Positions 42,543-52,456 are shown, counted from the first letter of the stretch. The stretch is 64,000 nucleotides of DNA from Clostridia bacterium (GCA_024653205.1 JANLFO010000007.1:1-64000); one strand, 5' to 3'. The notes: a model not told the origin generated them from the sequence alone. A program made the numbers and translations.

Positions 42543-43406
42543 GTGGACGGGTTGGCGCTGGCAGCCGCTGCCCCGCTTCTGATCGAGGCGCGGGAGCAAG
42601 GTTACGCGCTGGGAGCGTTCAACGCCTATAATCTGGAGACCGTTCAGGCCATTGTGTCCGCGGCCGAGGAAGAACGGGCCCCCGTGATCCTGCAGACCAG
42701 CCAGGGAGCGCTCAAGTACGCCGGCCTGTCTCAGCTGTGGTCTCTGGCCAATACGGCGGCGAAAGCCGCGCGCGTACCGGTAGCCGTGCACCTGGATCAC
42801 GGAACCGATCTCTCCGTGGTATGGCGCTGCCTGCGAGCCGGTTTCACCTCGGTGATGTTCGACGGCTCCCACCTCCCCATGCCGGAGAACGCCGCCCTCA
42901 CCCGGCGGGTGGTCGAGGTGGCCCGCGAGCTGCAGGTTTCGGTGGAAGCAGAACTGGGTCGCATTTCCGGTACCGAAGAAGAAATAAGCGTGGAAGATCG
43001 GGAGGCCTACTTTACCGATCCGGAAGAGGCCGCCTGGTTCGTCCGGGAGACCGCAGTAGACGCTCTGGCCGTAGCCGTGGGTACCGCCCACGGCCGTTAC
43101 CGTGGTGAGCCCCGGCTGGATTTTGCCCGCCTGGAGGAGATTGCCCGCAAGGTGAAGGTGCCTCTGGTGCTGCACGGTTCCTCCGGGCTCCCGGACGAGG
43201 CCGTGCGCCGGGCCATCGGCCTCGGCGTAGCCAAATTCAACATCGACACCGAACTCCGTGAGGCCTTCGTCGGGGCCCTGAGTGGCGCCCTGGCCGCTCA
43301 TCCTGGTGAGATAGACCCGCGCCGCCTTCTGGCTCCGGCGCGCGAAGCGGTAAAGGCCAAGGTACGGGAAAAGCTGCGGCTTTTCGGTTCCTCGGGAAAG
43401 GCTTGA
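42543..43406 (+). CDS. fba: Class II fructose-bisphosphate aldolase
   Basis: This zinc-dependent aldolase of glycolysis and gluconeogenesis has zinc-ligand and active-site motifs AVHLDHGTD, EAELGRISGTEEE, VGTAHGRYRG, LHGSSGLPDE and FNIDTELREAF. Length is 287 residues. GTG 42543 sits close to its ribosome binding site. TTG 42552 has better spacing from GGTAGGTGG and may be the true start. It precedes a transaldolase gene 12 bases away. Confidence 0.95.
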   Translation: MDGLALAAAAPLLIEAREQGYALGAFNAYNLETVQAIVSAAEEERAPVILQTSQGALKYAGLSQLWSLANTAAKAARVPVAVHLDHGTDLSVVWRCLRAGFTSVMFDGSHLPMPENAALTRRVVEVARELQVSVEAELGRISGTEEEISVEDREAYFTDPEEAAWFVRETAVDALAVAVGTAHGRYRGEPRLDFARLEEIARKVKVPLVLHGSSGLPDEAVRRAIGLGVAKFNIDTELREAFVGALSGALAAHPGEIDPRRLLAPAREAVKAKVREKLRLFGSSGKA

Positions 43407-43418
43407 GGCCAAGGAGGG

Positions 43419-44075
43419 ATGTCAGTGCGTTTGTTCCTGGATACGGCCAACGTGGAAGAAATCCGGGCCGCGGTCGAGCTGGGTGTGATCTCCGGGGTGA
43501 CGACCAACCCTACGCTGGTGGCGCGGGAAGGGCGGGACTTTCGCCGGGTACTGGTGGAAATATGCCAGCTCGTGGACGGCCCGGTGAGCGCCGAGGTGGT
43601 GAGTACCGAGGCCTCGCAAATGGTGCCCGAGGCCCGAGAGTTGGCCTCGGTTCACCCCAACGTGGTCATCAAGGTGCCCATGGGTGCGGAGGGCCTGAAG
43701 GCGGTTAAGGCCTTGAGCCGCGAAGGCATACGCACCAACATGACCCTGATTTTCTCCGCCAACCAGGCCCTTTTGGCCGCTCTGGCCGGAGCCACCTACG
43801 TGAGCCCTTTTGTAGGGCGGCTGGATGACGTGGGCCAGGAAGGTATGGAAGTAGTGCGCGATGTCGTAACCATCTTTGCGCAGTACGGTTTGGAAACGGA
43901 GGTGATAGCGGCCAGTATCCGTCACCCGCAGCACGTGCTGGCGGCGGCCCGCCTGGGTGCGGACATTGCCACCGTTCCCTACTCCGTGCTCCGGCAGATG
44001 CTCCAGCATCCCCTCACCGATTTGGGCATCCAGCGGTTCTTGCGCGACTGGGAGCAGCTTAAGACCCGAGCGTAG
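43419..44075 (+). CDS. fsa: Transaldolase / fructose-6-phosphate aldolase family
   Basis: This is a small TalC/FSA-type protein (218 residues). It starts [20 protein letters not shown] and has [16 protein letters not shown], the Schiff-base Lys in [15 protein letters not shown] and [12 protein letters not shown] Phe stands at the PF position where true fructose-6-phosphate aldolase of E. coli has Tyr. From the published Phe/Tyr exchange work on transaldolase this favours transaldolase activity. It is probably co-transcribed with fba. Confidence 0.92.
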   Translation: MSVRLFLDTANVEEIRAAVELGVISGVTTNPTLVAREGRDFRRVLVEICQLVDGPVSAEVVSTEASQMVPEARELASVHPNVVIKVPMGAEGLKAVKALSREGIRTNMTLIFSANQALLAALAGATYVSPFVGRLDDVGQEGMEVVRDVVTIFAQYGLETEVIAASIRHPQHVLAAARLGADIATVPYSVLRQMLQHPLTDLGIQRFLRDWEQLKTRA

Positions 44076-44198
44076 GTTTATTTTTCCCTTCCCCAGGGAT
44101 AAACTAGATTAGGCAAAGCCTCTGCACTTACCCGAGTCGAGTTCTTGCTTCCCCGTTATCCCGATTAGTCTTTTCCGGAAAGGAGGCTTACGCTTTCC

Positions 44199-45509
44199 TT
44201 GCAGGCCAGCGAGCTGGAAGGCAAGACGGTGGCGGAGTTGTACCGCCTGGCCCGGGAGCTGAACATCCCGGGATACTATCGCCTGCGAAAAAAGGAGTTG
44301 ATCCAGGAGATTCTCAAACTTAACGCCGATAAGGCCGATAAGAACGGCGCGGGAAAAATACCCGCCGCGGAAAAGAACGGAGGCAACCTTTACGCCCAGG
44401 GGGTCTTGGAGATTCTCCCCGAAGGGTACGGGTTCTTGCGGCCGGTCAATTACCTTCCCAGCGAAGGAGACATCTACGTTTCGCCTTCCCAGATCCGGCG
44501 CCTGGACCTGCGCACCGGTGACATGGTAGGGGGGCAGATCCGTCCTCCCAAGGAAGGCGAGCGCTTCAGCGCCCTGCTGCGGGTGGAGAGAATCAACGGC
44601 CTGGCGCCAGAGCAGGTAATCCGCCGGCTTTCCTTTGACGCCCTGACTCCGATCTTCCCTACCGAGCGCCTCACCCTGGAAACGCCGGAGGCGGACGTCT
44701 CGTGCCGCATGATCGATCTCATCGCTCCCCTGGGCAAGGGACAGAGAGGCCTGATCGTGGCCCCTCCTAAGGCAGGCAAGACCATACTGCTGAAGAAGAT
44801 CGCCAACGCCGTCGCCCACAACTACCCCGAGGTCACCCTGATGATCCTGCTCATCGACGAGCGCCCGGAAGAGGTTACGGACATGGAGCGCTCGGTGCGG
44901 GCGGAGGTAATCAGCTCCACCTTCGACCAGCCGCCCGAGAATCACGTGCGGGTGGCGGACATGGTGCTGGAGCGGGCCAAGCGCCTGGTGGAGCAGAAGA
45001 AGGACGTGGTCATCCTCCTGGATAGCATCACCCGTCTGGCCCGGGCCCACAACCTGGTGGTGCCGCCCAGCGGCCGAACCCTCTCCGGCGGGGTGGATCC
45101 GGCCGCCCTGCACAAGCCCAAGAGGTTTTTCGGTGCCGCCCGGAACGTGGAAGAAGGCGGGAGCCTCACCATCGTGGCTACGGCACTGGTGGAAACGGGC
45201 AGCCGGATGGATGACGTAATCTTTGAAGAGTTTAAGGGCACGGGCAACATGGAGCTCATCCTGGACCGTCGCCTGGCCGAGCGCCGGATCTTTCCGGCCA
45301 TTGACGTGAAACGTTCCGGTACCAGACGGGAAGAAGCGCTTCTGAGCCCGGAGGAGCTGGAGCTGATGTGGCACTTCCGTCGGGAGACCAATGCCATGAG
45401 CACGGTGGAAGTCACCGAAATGCTCATCGATGCCCTGCGCAAGACCAGATCCAACCGGGACCTGTTGCGGGCGCTGCCGCATTTCTTCCCGGAGACCGCC
45501 CGTCTTTAG
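44199..45509 (+). CDS. rho: Transcription termination factor Rho
   Basis: Rho is a hexameric RNA-dependent helicase. The N-terminal RHO_N SAP-like domain ([18 protein letters not shown], then [18 protein letters not shown]) is followed by the cold-shock-like RNA-binding domain ([13 protein letters not shown]). The ATPase has Walker A in [15 protein letters not shown] and Walker B in [15 protein letters not shown]. Length is 436 residues. The start is TTG after GGAAAGGAGG. The 123-base gap before it shows no definite promoter. murA and glpX, which separate tal and rho in Bacillus, are absent here. Confidence 0.97.
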   Translation: MQASELEGKTVAELYRLARELNIPGYYRLRKKELIQEILKLNADKADKNGAGKIPAAEKNGGNLYAQGVLEILPEGYGFLRPVNYLPSEGDIYVSPSQIRRLDLRTGDMVGGQIRPPKEGERFSALLRVERINGLAPEQVIRRLSFDALTPIFPTERLTLETPEADVSCRMIDLIAPLGKGQRGLIVAPPKAGKTILLKKIANAVAHNYPEVTLMILLIDERPEEVTDMERSVRAEVISSTFDQPPENHVRVADMVLERAKRLVEQKKDVVILLDSITRLARAHNLVVPPSGRTLSGGVDPAALHKPKRFFGAARNVEEGGSLTIVATALVETGSRMDDVIFEEFKGTGNMELILDRRLAERRIFPAIDVKRSGTRREEALLSPEELELMWHFRRETNAMSTVEVTEMLIDALRKTRSNRDLLRALPHFFPETARL

Positions 45510-45514
45510 TCCGA

Positions 45515-45620
45515 TCCGCAGCTCGCTCAGGGCAAAGCGGTTCGGCCCACTTGCCGACCGGTACGAGGGGCAACCGGGGCTGCCGGACCGGAAAGCGGGG
45601 GGTGATCGGCAGGGCCCCTC
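45515..45620 (+). repeat. Dispersed GC-rich repeat, partial copy C
   Basis: Located between rho and rpmE, this piece resembles the right part of copy A (18808-18990, and the 30 bases after it). Shared elements are CGCAG...CG near the left, CGGTACGAGGG, CAACCGGGG/CGAACCGGG, CTGCCGG and a GGGG..GATC.GCAGGG end. About 95 bases align by eye with gaps. The left half present in A and B is missing. Confidence 0.5.
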
Positions 45621-45624
45621 TGGT

Positions 45625-45653
45625 TTGCGTTCCGGCCGGGCCTGTGCTATAAT
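45625..45653 (+). promoter_or_regulatory. Predicted promoter for rpmE
   Basis: TTGCGT (45625-45630) and TATAAT (45648-45653) are 17 bases apart, with TG one base before the -10. It lies just downstream of repeat copy C and about 50 bases before the rpmE start. Confidence 0.7.
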
Positions 45654-45701
45654 AGCTCGGCGGTAACAGAGTCGCGGCAAGACCGAACTGAGGTGAAGAG
45701 C

Positions 45702-45905
45702 ATGAAGAAGGACATTCATCCGCCTTATCAAAAGGCGCGCATAATCTGTGCCTGCGGCAACGTCCTCGAAACCCGGTCCACCAAGAAGGAAATGCGCGTA
45801 GAAGTGTGCTCGCGCTGTCATCCCTTTTACACCGGCTCCCGGCAGCACATTATAGTAGAACGGGGCGGTCAGGTGGAGAAGTTCCGCAAGAAGTATGGTG
45901 TGTAG
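45702..45905 (+). CDS. rpmE: 50S ribosomal protein L31, zinc form
   Basis: L31 joins the subunits at the central protuberance. ATG 45702 gives 67 residues, [19 protein letters not shown] onward, with the zinc ligands CAC and [10 protein letters not shown] of the Cys-containing A type. GAGGTGA lies six bases before it. An upstream GTG at 45693 would remove that site. The rho-rpmE order is typical of Firmicutes. Confidence 0.97.
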   Translation: MKKDIHPPYQKARIICACGNVLETRSTKKEMRVEVCSRCHPFYTGSRQHIIVERGGQVEKFRKKYGV

Positions 45906-46866
45906 AAGCACCGGACGGCGGACCTGGCGGAGCGCGAGCTCTGCTTTTTTCTTTTGCCGGCCGCCTTCGGACACGTTCGCCTACGGCGGTCAGGCGGTAA
46001 TCGAGGGGGTAATGATGCGGGGCCCCGATGCCTTCGCCGTAGCCGTGCGCCGGGCGGACGGGAGCATCGCGGTTAACCGGCAGCCCCTGCCTTCCTGGGC
46101 CGTGCGCCGGGGTCCGGCGGGATGGCCCCTGGTCCGGGGAGTACTGGCCCTGCTGGAATCGCTGGTTCTGGGAGTGCAGGTGCTGACCTACTCCGCGGAA
46201 GTGGCGGCCGATGAAGAGGGCGAAACGCTGGGGCGAGAAGAGATAGCCCTGGCCCTGCTGCTGGCCGTCGGGCTGGCCGTGGGCTTGTTCGTGGTAATAC
46301 CCGCCTTCCTGGGTCACTGGAGCGCGACCCGTATGGGCCCCTGGGGACAAAACCTGCTGGAGGGCGTTTTAAGGCTGGTAATATTCCTGGGCTATTTGGG
46401 CGGGATTTCCCGCCTGGCCGAGGTGCGCACTCTATTTGCCTACCACGGGGCCGAGCACAAGGTCATCCATGCCTGGGAGTCGGGAGCGGGACTTGATCCG
46501 GCGGCGGCGGGCAGTTTCCCCCGTCTTCACCCGCGCTGCGGCACGAGTTTCGTCCTCCTGGTAATGCTCCTGGCGGTTCTGCTCTACTCCGTAGTGCCCG
46601 TTTCCGGCCTGGGCTCCAGAATAGCGGTACGGGTGGGGCTGATGCCGGCCCTGGCCGGCATCAGCTACGAGGTGCTCAGGTGGTCGGCGCGGGCCAAGAA
46701 CCGGTGGCCGGTGAGGCTGTTGATCGCCCCGGGCTTGGGACTGCAGAAGATGACCACCCGGGAACCCGACCGCGACCAGTTGCAGGTGGCGGCGGTTGCC
46801 CTGGAGGCGGTGCTGGCAAAGCAAGGGGAGAGTGCCGGTGAGGAGGTGAGCAGGAGTGTGGGCTAA
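45895..46866 (+). CDS. DUF1385 membrane protein
   Basis: DUF1385 proteins are multi-pass membrane proteins of unknown function, often near rpmE and prfA. The family signature [20 protein letters not shown] is at residues 31-50, and [15 protein letters not shown] and [17 protein letters not shown] follow. Several hydrophobic segments lie between them. The first 30 residues are unusual: the only available starts (ATG 45895, GTG 45898) overlap the end of rpmE, and the codons between encode an intrinsic terminator. Whether those residues are translated is uncertain. The 3' end overlaps prfA by 11 bases. Confidence 0.85.
   Translation: MVCRSTGRRTWRSASSAFFFCRPPSDTFAYGGQAVIEGVMMRGPDAFAVAVRRADGSIAVNRQPLPSWAVRRGPAGWPLVRGVLALLESLVLGVQVLTYSAEVAADEEGETLGREEIALALLLAVGLAVGLFVVIPAFLGHWSATRMGPWGQNLLEGVLRLVIFLGYLGGISRLAEVRTLFAYHGAEHKVIHAWESGAGLDPAAAGSFPRLHPRCGTSFVLLVMLLAVLLYSVVPVSGLGSRIAVRVGLMPALAGISYEVLRWSARAKNRWPVRLLIAPGLGLQKMTTREPDRDQLQVAAVALEAVLAKQGESAGEEVSRSVG
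45927..45955 (+). terminator. Intrinsic terminator of rpmE, inside the DUF1385 5' end
   Basis: GCGGAGC (45927-45933) pairs with GCTCTGC (45938-45944) with one G-U pair and a GCGA tetraloop, followed by six T, C and four more T. It lies 21 bases after the rpmE stop and within the only frame that can encode the DUF1385 N-terminus. Confidence 0.75.
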
Positions 46867-47926
46867 ACTCGAGGAGCTGGAAAGCCGCTACGAAGCGTTG
46901 AGCCGGGAACTGGCCGATCCGAAAATAATCGCCGATCCCCAGGCCTACCAGAAGCGGGCTCGGGCTCATGCCGAGCTGGAGGAAGTGGTGGGCACCTTTC
47001 GGCGCTACCGGCGGGTTCGGCAAGAGCTGGCCGAGGCGCGGCAGATCCTCGAGGAGGACGGCGATCGCGAGCTTCGGGAACTGGCGGCCACCGAGCTGGT
47101 ACGGCTGGAAGTCGAGGAACAGGAGCTGGAGCGCCGCCTGCGGCTCCTGCTCCTGCCCAGAGATCCGAACGACGAGAAAAACGTAATCGTGGAGATCAGG
47201 GCGGGTACCGGGGGAGAGGAGGCGGCGCTTTTCGCCGCCGACCTTTATCGCATGTACAGCCGCTACGCCGAGGAAAAGGGGTGGCGGGTAGACTTGATAG
47301 ACGTGCACCCCACGGAGCTGGGCGGGTTTAAGGAAATCGTCTTTTCCGTAGACGGCCGGGGCGCCTACAGCCGGCTGAAGTACGAGAGCGGCGTACACCG
47401 CGTGCAGCGCATCCCGGTCACGGAGTCCGGAGGCCGCATCCACACCTCGACCGCCACCGTGGCCGTACTTCCCGAGGCCGAAGAGGTGGAAGTACAGATC
47501 GATCCGGATGACCTGCGCATCGACACCTTCTGCTCCAGCGGACCGGGCGGTCAGTCGGTGAACACCACCAAGTCGGCGGTGCGTATCACCCACCTGCCCA
47601 CGGGCCTGATCGTGACCTGCCAGGACGAGAAATCCCAGCACAAGAACAAGGAGAAGGCCCTGCGGGTGCTGCGGGCCCGGCTGCTGGCCCTGGAGCAGGA
47701 GAAGCAGCAGCACGAACTGGCCAGTGCCCGTCGCTCCCAGGTGGGTACCGGGGACCGCAGTGAGCGCATCCGCACCTACAACTTTCCGCAGGGACGGGTG
47801 ACCGATCACCGCATCGGTCTTACCCTGCACAAACTGGATCAGGTATTGGACGGCGAACTGGACGAAATAATCGAGGTCCTCATCACTACGGACCAGGCCG
47901 AGCGGCTTAAAGAGAGCGTGCGGTGA
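46856..47926 (+). CDS. prfA: Peptide chain release factor 1
   Basis: RF1 reads UAA and UAG. The tripeptide GGQ is in [20 protein letters not shown], the Gln methylated by PrmC. A helical N-terminal domain ([18 protein letters not shown]) and the decoding region with [20 protein letters not shown] are present. Length is 356 residues from a GTG start. The next gene, prmC, overlaps its stop by four bases and encodes its methyltransferase. Confidence 0.98.
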   Translation: MWAKLEELESRYEALSRELADPKIIADPQAYQKRARAHAELEEVVGTFRRYRRVRQELAEARQILEEDGDRELRELAATELVRLEVEEQELERRLRLLLLPRDPNDEKNVIVEIRAGTGGEEAALFAADLYRMYSRYAEEKGWRVDLIDVHPTELGGFKEIVFSVDGRGAYSRLKYESGVHRVQRIPVTESGGRIHTSTATVAVLPEAEEVEVQIDPDDLRIDTFCSSGPGGQSVNTTKSAVRITHLPTGLIVTCQDEKSQHKNKEKALRVLRARLLALEQEKQQHELASARRSQVGTGDRSERIRTYNFPQGRVTDHRIGLTLHKLDQVLDGELDEIIEVLITTDQAERLKESVR

Positions 47927-48981
47927 GGGTAGCTGACGTACTGCGTGAGGCAAGCCGGCGCCTGGTTCCGGTAGCCGGCGAGGCGGCTCGTTTGGAGGCC
48001 GAACTGCTCCTGGCGGAAATCCGCCGCCAGAACCGGGCCGGGTTGCTTTCCGAGCCGGGTCTTCCCGTTGAACCGGAGGAACTCTCCGCCCTGGAAGACC
48101 TGGTGGCCAGAAGGCTTTCCGGGGAGCCGGTAGCCTACCTGCTCGGTCGCAGGGAGTTCATGTCGCTGGAGTTCGCCGTAGGACCGGGGGTACTGGTGCC
48201 GCGGCCGGAAACGGAGCTTCTGGTAGAGCGGGCCCTGGAACTGCTGCGGCAGCGCTGGCAGGGCCGGCGGCGCCGGCCGGTAGTGGTGGACGTGGGTACG
48301 GGCTGCGGCAACATCGCCTTGAGCCTGGCCCATTACTTTCCTCGCGCCCGGGTCGCGGGCACGGACATTTCGCCGGCCGCCCTGCGCCTGGCGGGGCTTA
48401 ACGCCCGGCGCCTCGGTCTTCTCGGGCGGGTGCGCTTCTGCCGGGGCGACCTCCTGCGGCCGCTTCGGCGGCGCCGGTTTTGCGGATGGGGGCGGGTAGT
48501 CCCTTCCCGTCTTGCGGCTCCCGGTTCGGTGCCGAACGCGCGTGCCGCCATTCGCCCAAAGGGAGGTGAAGCGTTGGGGAAGAGGAGCCGGGCCGGAAGT
48601 ACTTGGGGGGGGAACCGGCCGACACCTTTGCGGGCCGATCTGGTAGTGGCCAACCTGCCCTACATTCCCACCGCCCTTCTTGAGCAACTCTCTCCGGAGG
48701 TCCAACACGAGCCCCGCCTGGCCTTGGACGGGGGACCGGACGGTCTCTTCGTCTACCGCCGGCTCTTCAGGCAGGTGGGCGGGTTCCTGCGTCCCGGAGG
48801 CTATCTGATCCTGGAGATGAGCCCCGAGCAGGAAAGCCCTCTGCGCACGCTGATGCTGGGCACCGGTTTTCGAGGGGTGGCGGGGCTGGCAGACGGGACG
48901 GGCCGGCTCCGCGTCCTGATCGGGAGGTTTTTCCCCGGGCAAAGGAGGGAACGCGGCCGGGTTTGTAGTAATAGCAGGTAA
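47923..48981 (+). CDS. prmC: Release factor glutamine methyltransferase with internal insertion
   Basis: PrmC methylates the GGQ glutamine of release factors. The helical N-terminal domain (to about residue 75) contains [20 protein letters not shown]. The SAM site [20 protein letters not shown] is near residue 125. The catalytic (N/D)PPY motif here reads ANLPYIPT. Between [14 protein letters not shown] and [11 protein letters not shown] lie about 50 extra residues (about 183-235), rich in Arg, Gly, Pro and Ala, that are not part of the family. Total length is 352 residues instead of about 285-300. The frame is kept through the insertion. Confidence 0.9.
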   Translation: MRVADVLREASRRLVPVAGEAARLEAELLLAEIRRQNRAGLLSEPGLPVEPEELSALEDLVARRLSGEPVAYLLGRREFMSLEFAVGPGVLVPRPETELLVERALELLRQRWQGRRRRPVVVDVGTGCGNIALSLAHYFPRARVAGTDISPAALRLAGLNARRLGLLGRVRFCRGDLLRPLRRRRFCGWGRVVPSRLAAPGSVPNARAAIRPKGGEALGKRSRAGSTWGGNRPTPLRADLVVANLPYIPTALLEQLSPEVQHEPRLALDGGPDGLFVYRRLFRQVGGFLRPGGYLILEMSPEQESPLRTLMLGTGFRGVAGLADGTGRLRVLIGRFFPGQRRERGRVCSNSR

Positions 48982-49159
48982 TAACCGATCGGCAGCGCCA
49001 GGACCGGAAGCAATTCCGGGTCGTCCCCGGCTTTCCTCGAGCGGGCTCGGTCTTAGCGAGGGAATCTGCGGGTAGTGCAGGGGCAAACCCGGTTGGGTGG
49101 CCGGAACGATCGGTCTTGGCAGCGGACGCTACAGCGGCGAGAGGAGGCTCTCGGCAACG

Positions 49160-50611
49160 GTGGAGGCAAGACGCGTGGGATCCTTGGGTCTGGCGGCTGC
49201 CCTGGTTTCCTTATTTCCGGCCGGTACATGCGCCTGGGCGAGTACGGGGACGGATCTGGGGCACCAGCTTCCCATCTGGAGCATCCTTCCTTTCGTAGGC
49301 ATGTTGCTCTCCATTGCCATTTGTCCTCTGGTAAACCCGCACTGGTGGGAGAAGAATATGGGCAAGGTAAGCGCCTTTTGGGCGCTGGTTTTTTTCTTGC
49401 CCTTTTTGGTGGCCTACGGCTCCGGGACCGCCATTACCCATGGGGTTGAGGTCATCCTGTTGGACTACGTGCCTTTTATTCTTTTGCTCTTTGGTCTGTT
49501 CGTGGTGTCCGGCGGCCTGATACTCCGGGGCACCCTGCGGGGAACACCGGTGGTAAACACGGTTCTCCTGCTCATCGGGACCCTTTTGGCCAGTTGGATA
49601 GGCACTACCGGCGCCAGCATGCTGCTTATCCGGCCGGTCATCCGGGCCAACGAATGGCGCCGTTATAAGGTTCACACGATAATCTTCTTCATCTTCCTCA
49701 TTGCCAATATCGGAGGTGCCCTTACCCCGGTAGGCGATCCTCCACTTTTTCTGGGCTTCCTGCGTGGAGTGCCGTTCTTCTGGACCATGAAGTTGATCCT
49801 GCCAATGGGCCTGAATGTGGTCATATTACTGTCCCTGTACTACCTGCTGGACAGTCACTTTTACCGTAAGGAGGCACCTGCGCCTGCCGACGGGGTCAAG
49901 GAGAAACTGCGGGTAGAAGGTCTCCACAATTTGGTCTATCTGGCCATGGTAGTGGGCTCGGTGATCTTAAGCGGAATGCTGGCCAAAACCCCGGCTTTTG
50001 CCGACCTGAGTACCGGTGAACTGCGCGGTATTACCGTGCTGGGGCACGGCGAAGAGTCTGTGGTTCTGCCCTACGTTGACCTGATCCGGGAGCCCATTAT
50101 GCTGTTGGCCGCTTTCCTTTCCTGGCGAACCACCCGGCCGGAGGTCCGGCGCGATAACCGCTTCACCTGGGCCCCCATTAAGGAAGTGGCCACCCTTTTT
50201 GCCGGCATCTTCGTAACCATGATTCCCGCCCTCGCCATCCTGCACGCCCGGGGACCGGAGCTGGGCCTAACCCACCCCGCCCAGTTTTTCTGGTGCACCG
50301 GGGCGCTTTCCAGTTTTCTCGATAACGCCCCCACCTACCTGGTCTTCATGACCACCGCCGCCAGCCTGGGGGCCGCCCAGGGTGTGCCCACCACGGTGGG
50401 GATAATAGATCCGAGGATGCTCTTGGCGGTTTCCTGCGGCGCGGTTTTCATGGGCGCCAATACTTACATAGGCAATGCGCCCAACTTCATGGTGCGGTCG
50501 ATCGCCGAGGAAAACCAAATCCGCATGCCCAGCTTCTTCGGCTATATGGCGTGGTCGGGAGGTATCTTGCTGCCGCTTTTCTTACTGGATACCTTGATTT
50601 TCTTCTTATGA
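49160..50611 (+). CDS. Sodium:proton antiporter, NhaD/CitMHS-like
   Basis: This ion-transporter-superfamily membrane protein has about 11-12 hydrophobic segments. A signal-like first segment (GLAAALVSLFPAGTCAWAS) is followed by LPIWSILPFVGMLLSIAICP. The conserved loops ANIGGALTPVGDPPLFLGFL and SSFLDNAPTYLVFMTTAA are typical. GTG 49160 gives a normal signal peptide start with GAGGAGG 12 bases away. GTG 49097 in the same frame gives 504 residues but lacks a good site. The 115-178 bases after prmC contain no other gene. Confidence 0.88.
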   Translation: MEARRVGSLGLAAALVSLFPAGTCAWASTGTDLGHQLPIWSILPFVGMLLSIAICPLVNPHWWEKNMGKVSAFWALVFFLPFLVAYGSGTAITHGVEVILLDYVPFILLLFGLFVVSGGLILRGTLRGTPVVNTVLLLIGTLLASWIGTTGASMLLIRPVIRANEWRRYKVHTIIFFIFLIANIGGALTPVGDPPLFLGFLRGVPFFWTMKLILPMGLNVVILLSLYYLLDSHFYRKEAPAPADGVKEKLRVEGLHNLVYLAMVVGSVILSGMLAKTPAFADLSTGELRGITVLGHGEESVVLPYVDLIREPIMLLAAFLSWRTTRPEVRRDNRFTWAPIKEVATLFAGIFVTMIPALAILHARGPELGLTHPAQFFWCTGALSSFLDNAPTYLVFMTTAASLGAAQGVPTTVGIIDPRMLLAVSCGAVFMGANTYIGNAPNFMVRSIAEENQIRMPSFFGYMAWSGGILLPLFLLDTLIFFL

Positions 50612-50657
50612 TCGCCTTTCCGGAGGCTATCCGGGAAGGCGGGGAAGGAGGCCGTCT

Positions 50658-51728
50658 ATGCGTCGGCCCACGCGTTACTGGCGGGTTAACCCGCGCCGGC
50701 CGGCGCCGGAAGCCATATCCCGGGCGGCCCGGATCCTGCGCCGGGGAGGCCTGGTGGCCTTCCCTACCGAAACGGTCTACGGCCTGGGGGCCAATGCCCT
50801 GTCGGAGCGGGCGGTACGCGCGGTTTTCGCCGCCAAGGGGCGGCCGGCGGATAATCCCTTGATAGTGCATCTGGGGTACGCCGGACAGGTGGCCGAGCTG
50901 GCGGCCTCGGTTCCGCCGGAGGCGGAAATGCTGACCCGGCGGTTCTGGCCCGGCCCTCTCACCCTGATCCTGCCCAGCAACGGCCGCGTGGCCCCGGCGG
51001 TTACCGCCGGTCTGGATACCGTGGCGCTGCGCATGCCCCGCCACCCCGTGACTCTGGCCCTGTTGCGCCGGGCCCGGGTGCCGGTGGCGGCTCCCAGTGC
51101 CAACCTCTCCGGCCGTCCCAGCCCCACCCTGGGCCGGCACGTGCTCCAGGACTTGCGGGGCCGTATCGACCTGATCCTGGAGGCGGGCCCTGCGGAGGTG
51201 GGAGTGGAATCCACGGTGCTGGACCTTACTGTGCGGCCTCCGGCGGTACTGCGCCCCGGCGGGGTAACGCTAGAGGAACTGGAGGCGGTGCTGGGCGAGG
51301 TCCGGGTGGATCCCGCGGCTGGCACCGCCGATAGGACGGAGGCCCCGCCGCGTTCCCCGGGAATGAAGTATCGGCATTATGCTCCCCGGGCTCCCATGTG
51401 TTTGGTGAGCGGCGAGCCGCAGGCGGTAGGCCAACGGATTGCGGAGTTGGTGGAAAGGGCGAGGTTGGAGGGAAAACGGGTGGCAGTCCTGGTGAGCGAG
51501 GAGACGGCGGCGGTGTGCCGGCAGGGAGTCTCGCCGGATGTTCTTGTCTGCCTCGGCCCTCGCGGTAATCCGGCCCTGGCGGCCGCGCGCCTCTATGCCG
51601 GCCTCAAAGCATGCGACCGGTACGCAGTAGACCATATCCTGGCCGAAGCCTGGCCGGAGGAAGGTTTGGGATTGGCCCTCACCAACCGCCTGCGCAAGGC
51701 GGCCGGGCACCAGGTGATCGAAGTATAG
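50658..51728 (+). CDS. L-threonylcarbamoyladenylate synthase (Sua5/YwlC)
   Basis: This enzyme makes threonylcarbamoyl-AMP for the t6A modification at position 37 of ANN-reading tRNAs. The N-terminal YrdC domain (about residues 10-205) has GGLVAFPTETVYGLGANA, KGRPADNPLIVHL, RFWPGPLTLILP, RMPRHPVTLALL and SANLSGRPSPT. The C-terminal Sua5 domain (about 240-356) begins after SPGMKYRHYAPRAP. At 356 residues it is the two-domain form. ATG follows AAGGAGG. Confidence 0.96.
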   Translation: MRRPTRYWRVNPRRPAPEAISRAARILRRGGLVAFPTETVYGLGANALSERAVRAVFAAKGRPADNPLIVHLGYAGQVAELAASVPPEAEMLTRRFWPGPLTLILPSNGRVAPAVTAGLDTVALRMPRHPVTLALLRRARVPVAAPSANLSGRPSPTLGRHVLQDLRGRIDLILEAGPAEVGVESTVLDLTVRPPAVLRPGGVTLEELEAVLGEVRVDPAAGTADRTEAPPRSPGMKYRHYAPRAPMCLVSGEPQAVGQRIAELVERARLEGKRVAVLVSEETAAVCRQGVSPDVLVCLGPRGNPALAAARLYAGLKACDRYAVDHILAEAWPEEGLGLALTNRLRKAAGHQVIEV

Positions 51729-51760
51729 GTTAGAACCCAAGGTTGAGGTGAAGACCGGGG

Positions 51761-52456
51761 GTGAGTGCGGGCCTCCTCAGTATTCTTGCCGGGCTGGCCA
51801 CCTGGGCCGGCGGTGCCCTGGTGGCGGGCCTGGGACGGCCTAATCGGTGGTTCTTGGGCTGGCTCCTGGGAGTGGCGGCCGGCGTCATGCTGGGGGTCAG
51901 TGCCGTGGACCTGCTGCCTGCCGCCCTCAGGCTCGGCGGGGTAAGGGCGCTGGGCTGGGGCGCGGGTCTGGTACTGGTGTTCCTGGCCCTGGTGTGTAGA
52001 TGGTTGGTCCCCGCCTACGGCCGGGAGTTTGACTACCGGCGCCTGGGCTACTTCGTGGGTACCGCCGTGGCCCTGCACGATCTCCCGGAAGGTATGGCCA
52101 TTGCCGTAGGGTATGCTGCCGGGCCGGCCCTGGGGCTAGGCCTGGCGGTGGCCATTGCCCTCCACAACCTGCCCGAGGGCATGGTGATGGCCGGGCCGCT
52201 CTTGGCCGGAGGCTTGAGCCGGAGGCGGGTGCTGGGGCTGATTGCGCTGGTAGCCGCGGTTACCCCCCTGGGAACTGGCGTCGGAGAGTTGGTGCTGATG
52301 GTGGTTCCGGGGGCCCTGGCCCCGCTCCTGGCGGCCGCCGCCGCGGTCATGCTCTTCGTGGTCCTGAAGGAGCTCCTTCCCGCGGCCAGACATCACCCGC
52401 TTTGGGCCGGAAGCACGGGCCTGGTCTTAGGTCTGGCCCTGAGCCTGGTAGTATAA
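51761..52456 (+). CDS. ZIP family metal transporter
   Basis: ZIP transporters move Zn, Fe or Mn into the cytoplasm. This 231-residue membrane protein has about eight hydrophobic segments. It carries the two metal-site motifs VALHDLPEGMAIA and IALHNLPEGMVMA in transmembrane helices IV and V. Substrate cannot be read. It starts at GTG 51761 and stands directly before mntP, a predicted Mn exporter. Confidence 0.92.
   Translation: MSAGLLSILAGLATWAGGALVAGLGRPNRWFLGWLLGVAAGVMLGVSAVDLLPAALRLGGVRALGWGAGLVLVFLALVCRWLVPAYGREFDYRRLGYFVGTAVALHDLPEGMAIAVGYAAGPALGLGLAVAIALHNLPEGMVMAGPLLAGGLSRRRVLGLIALVAAVTPLGTGVGELVLMVVPGALAPLLAAAAAVMLFVVLKELLPAARHHPLWAGSTGLVLGLALSLVV

Noticed and set aside
44109-45974. 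Minus-strand open frame of about 621 codons opposite rho and rpmE
   Set aside because: Antisense to rho, same GC effect as above.
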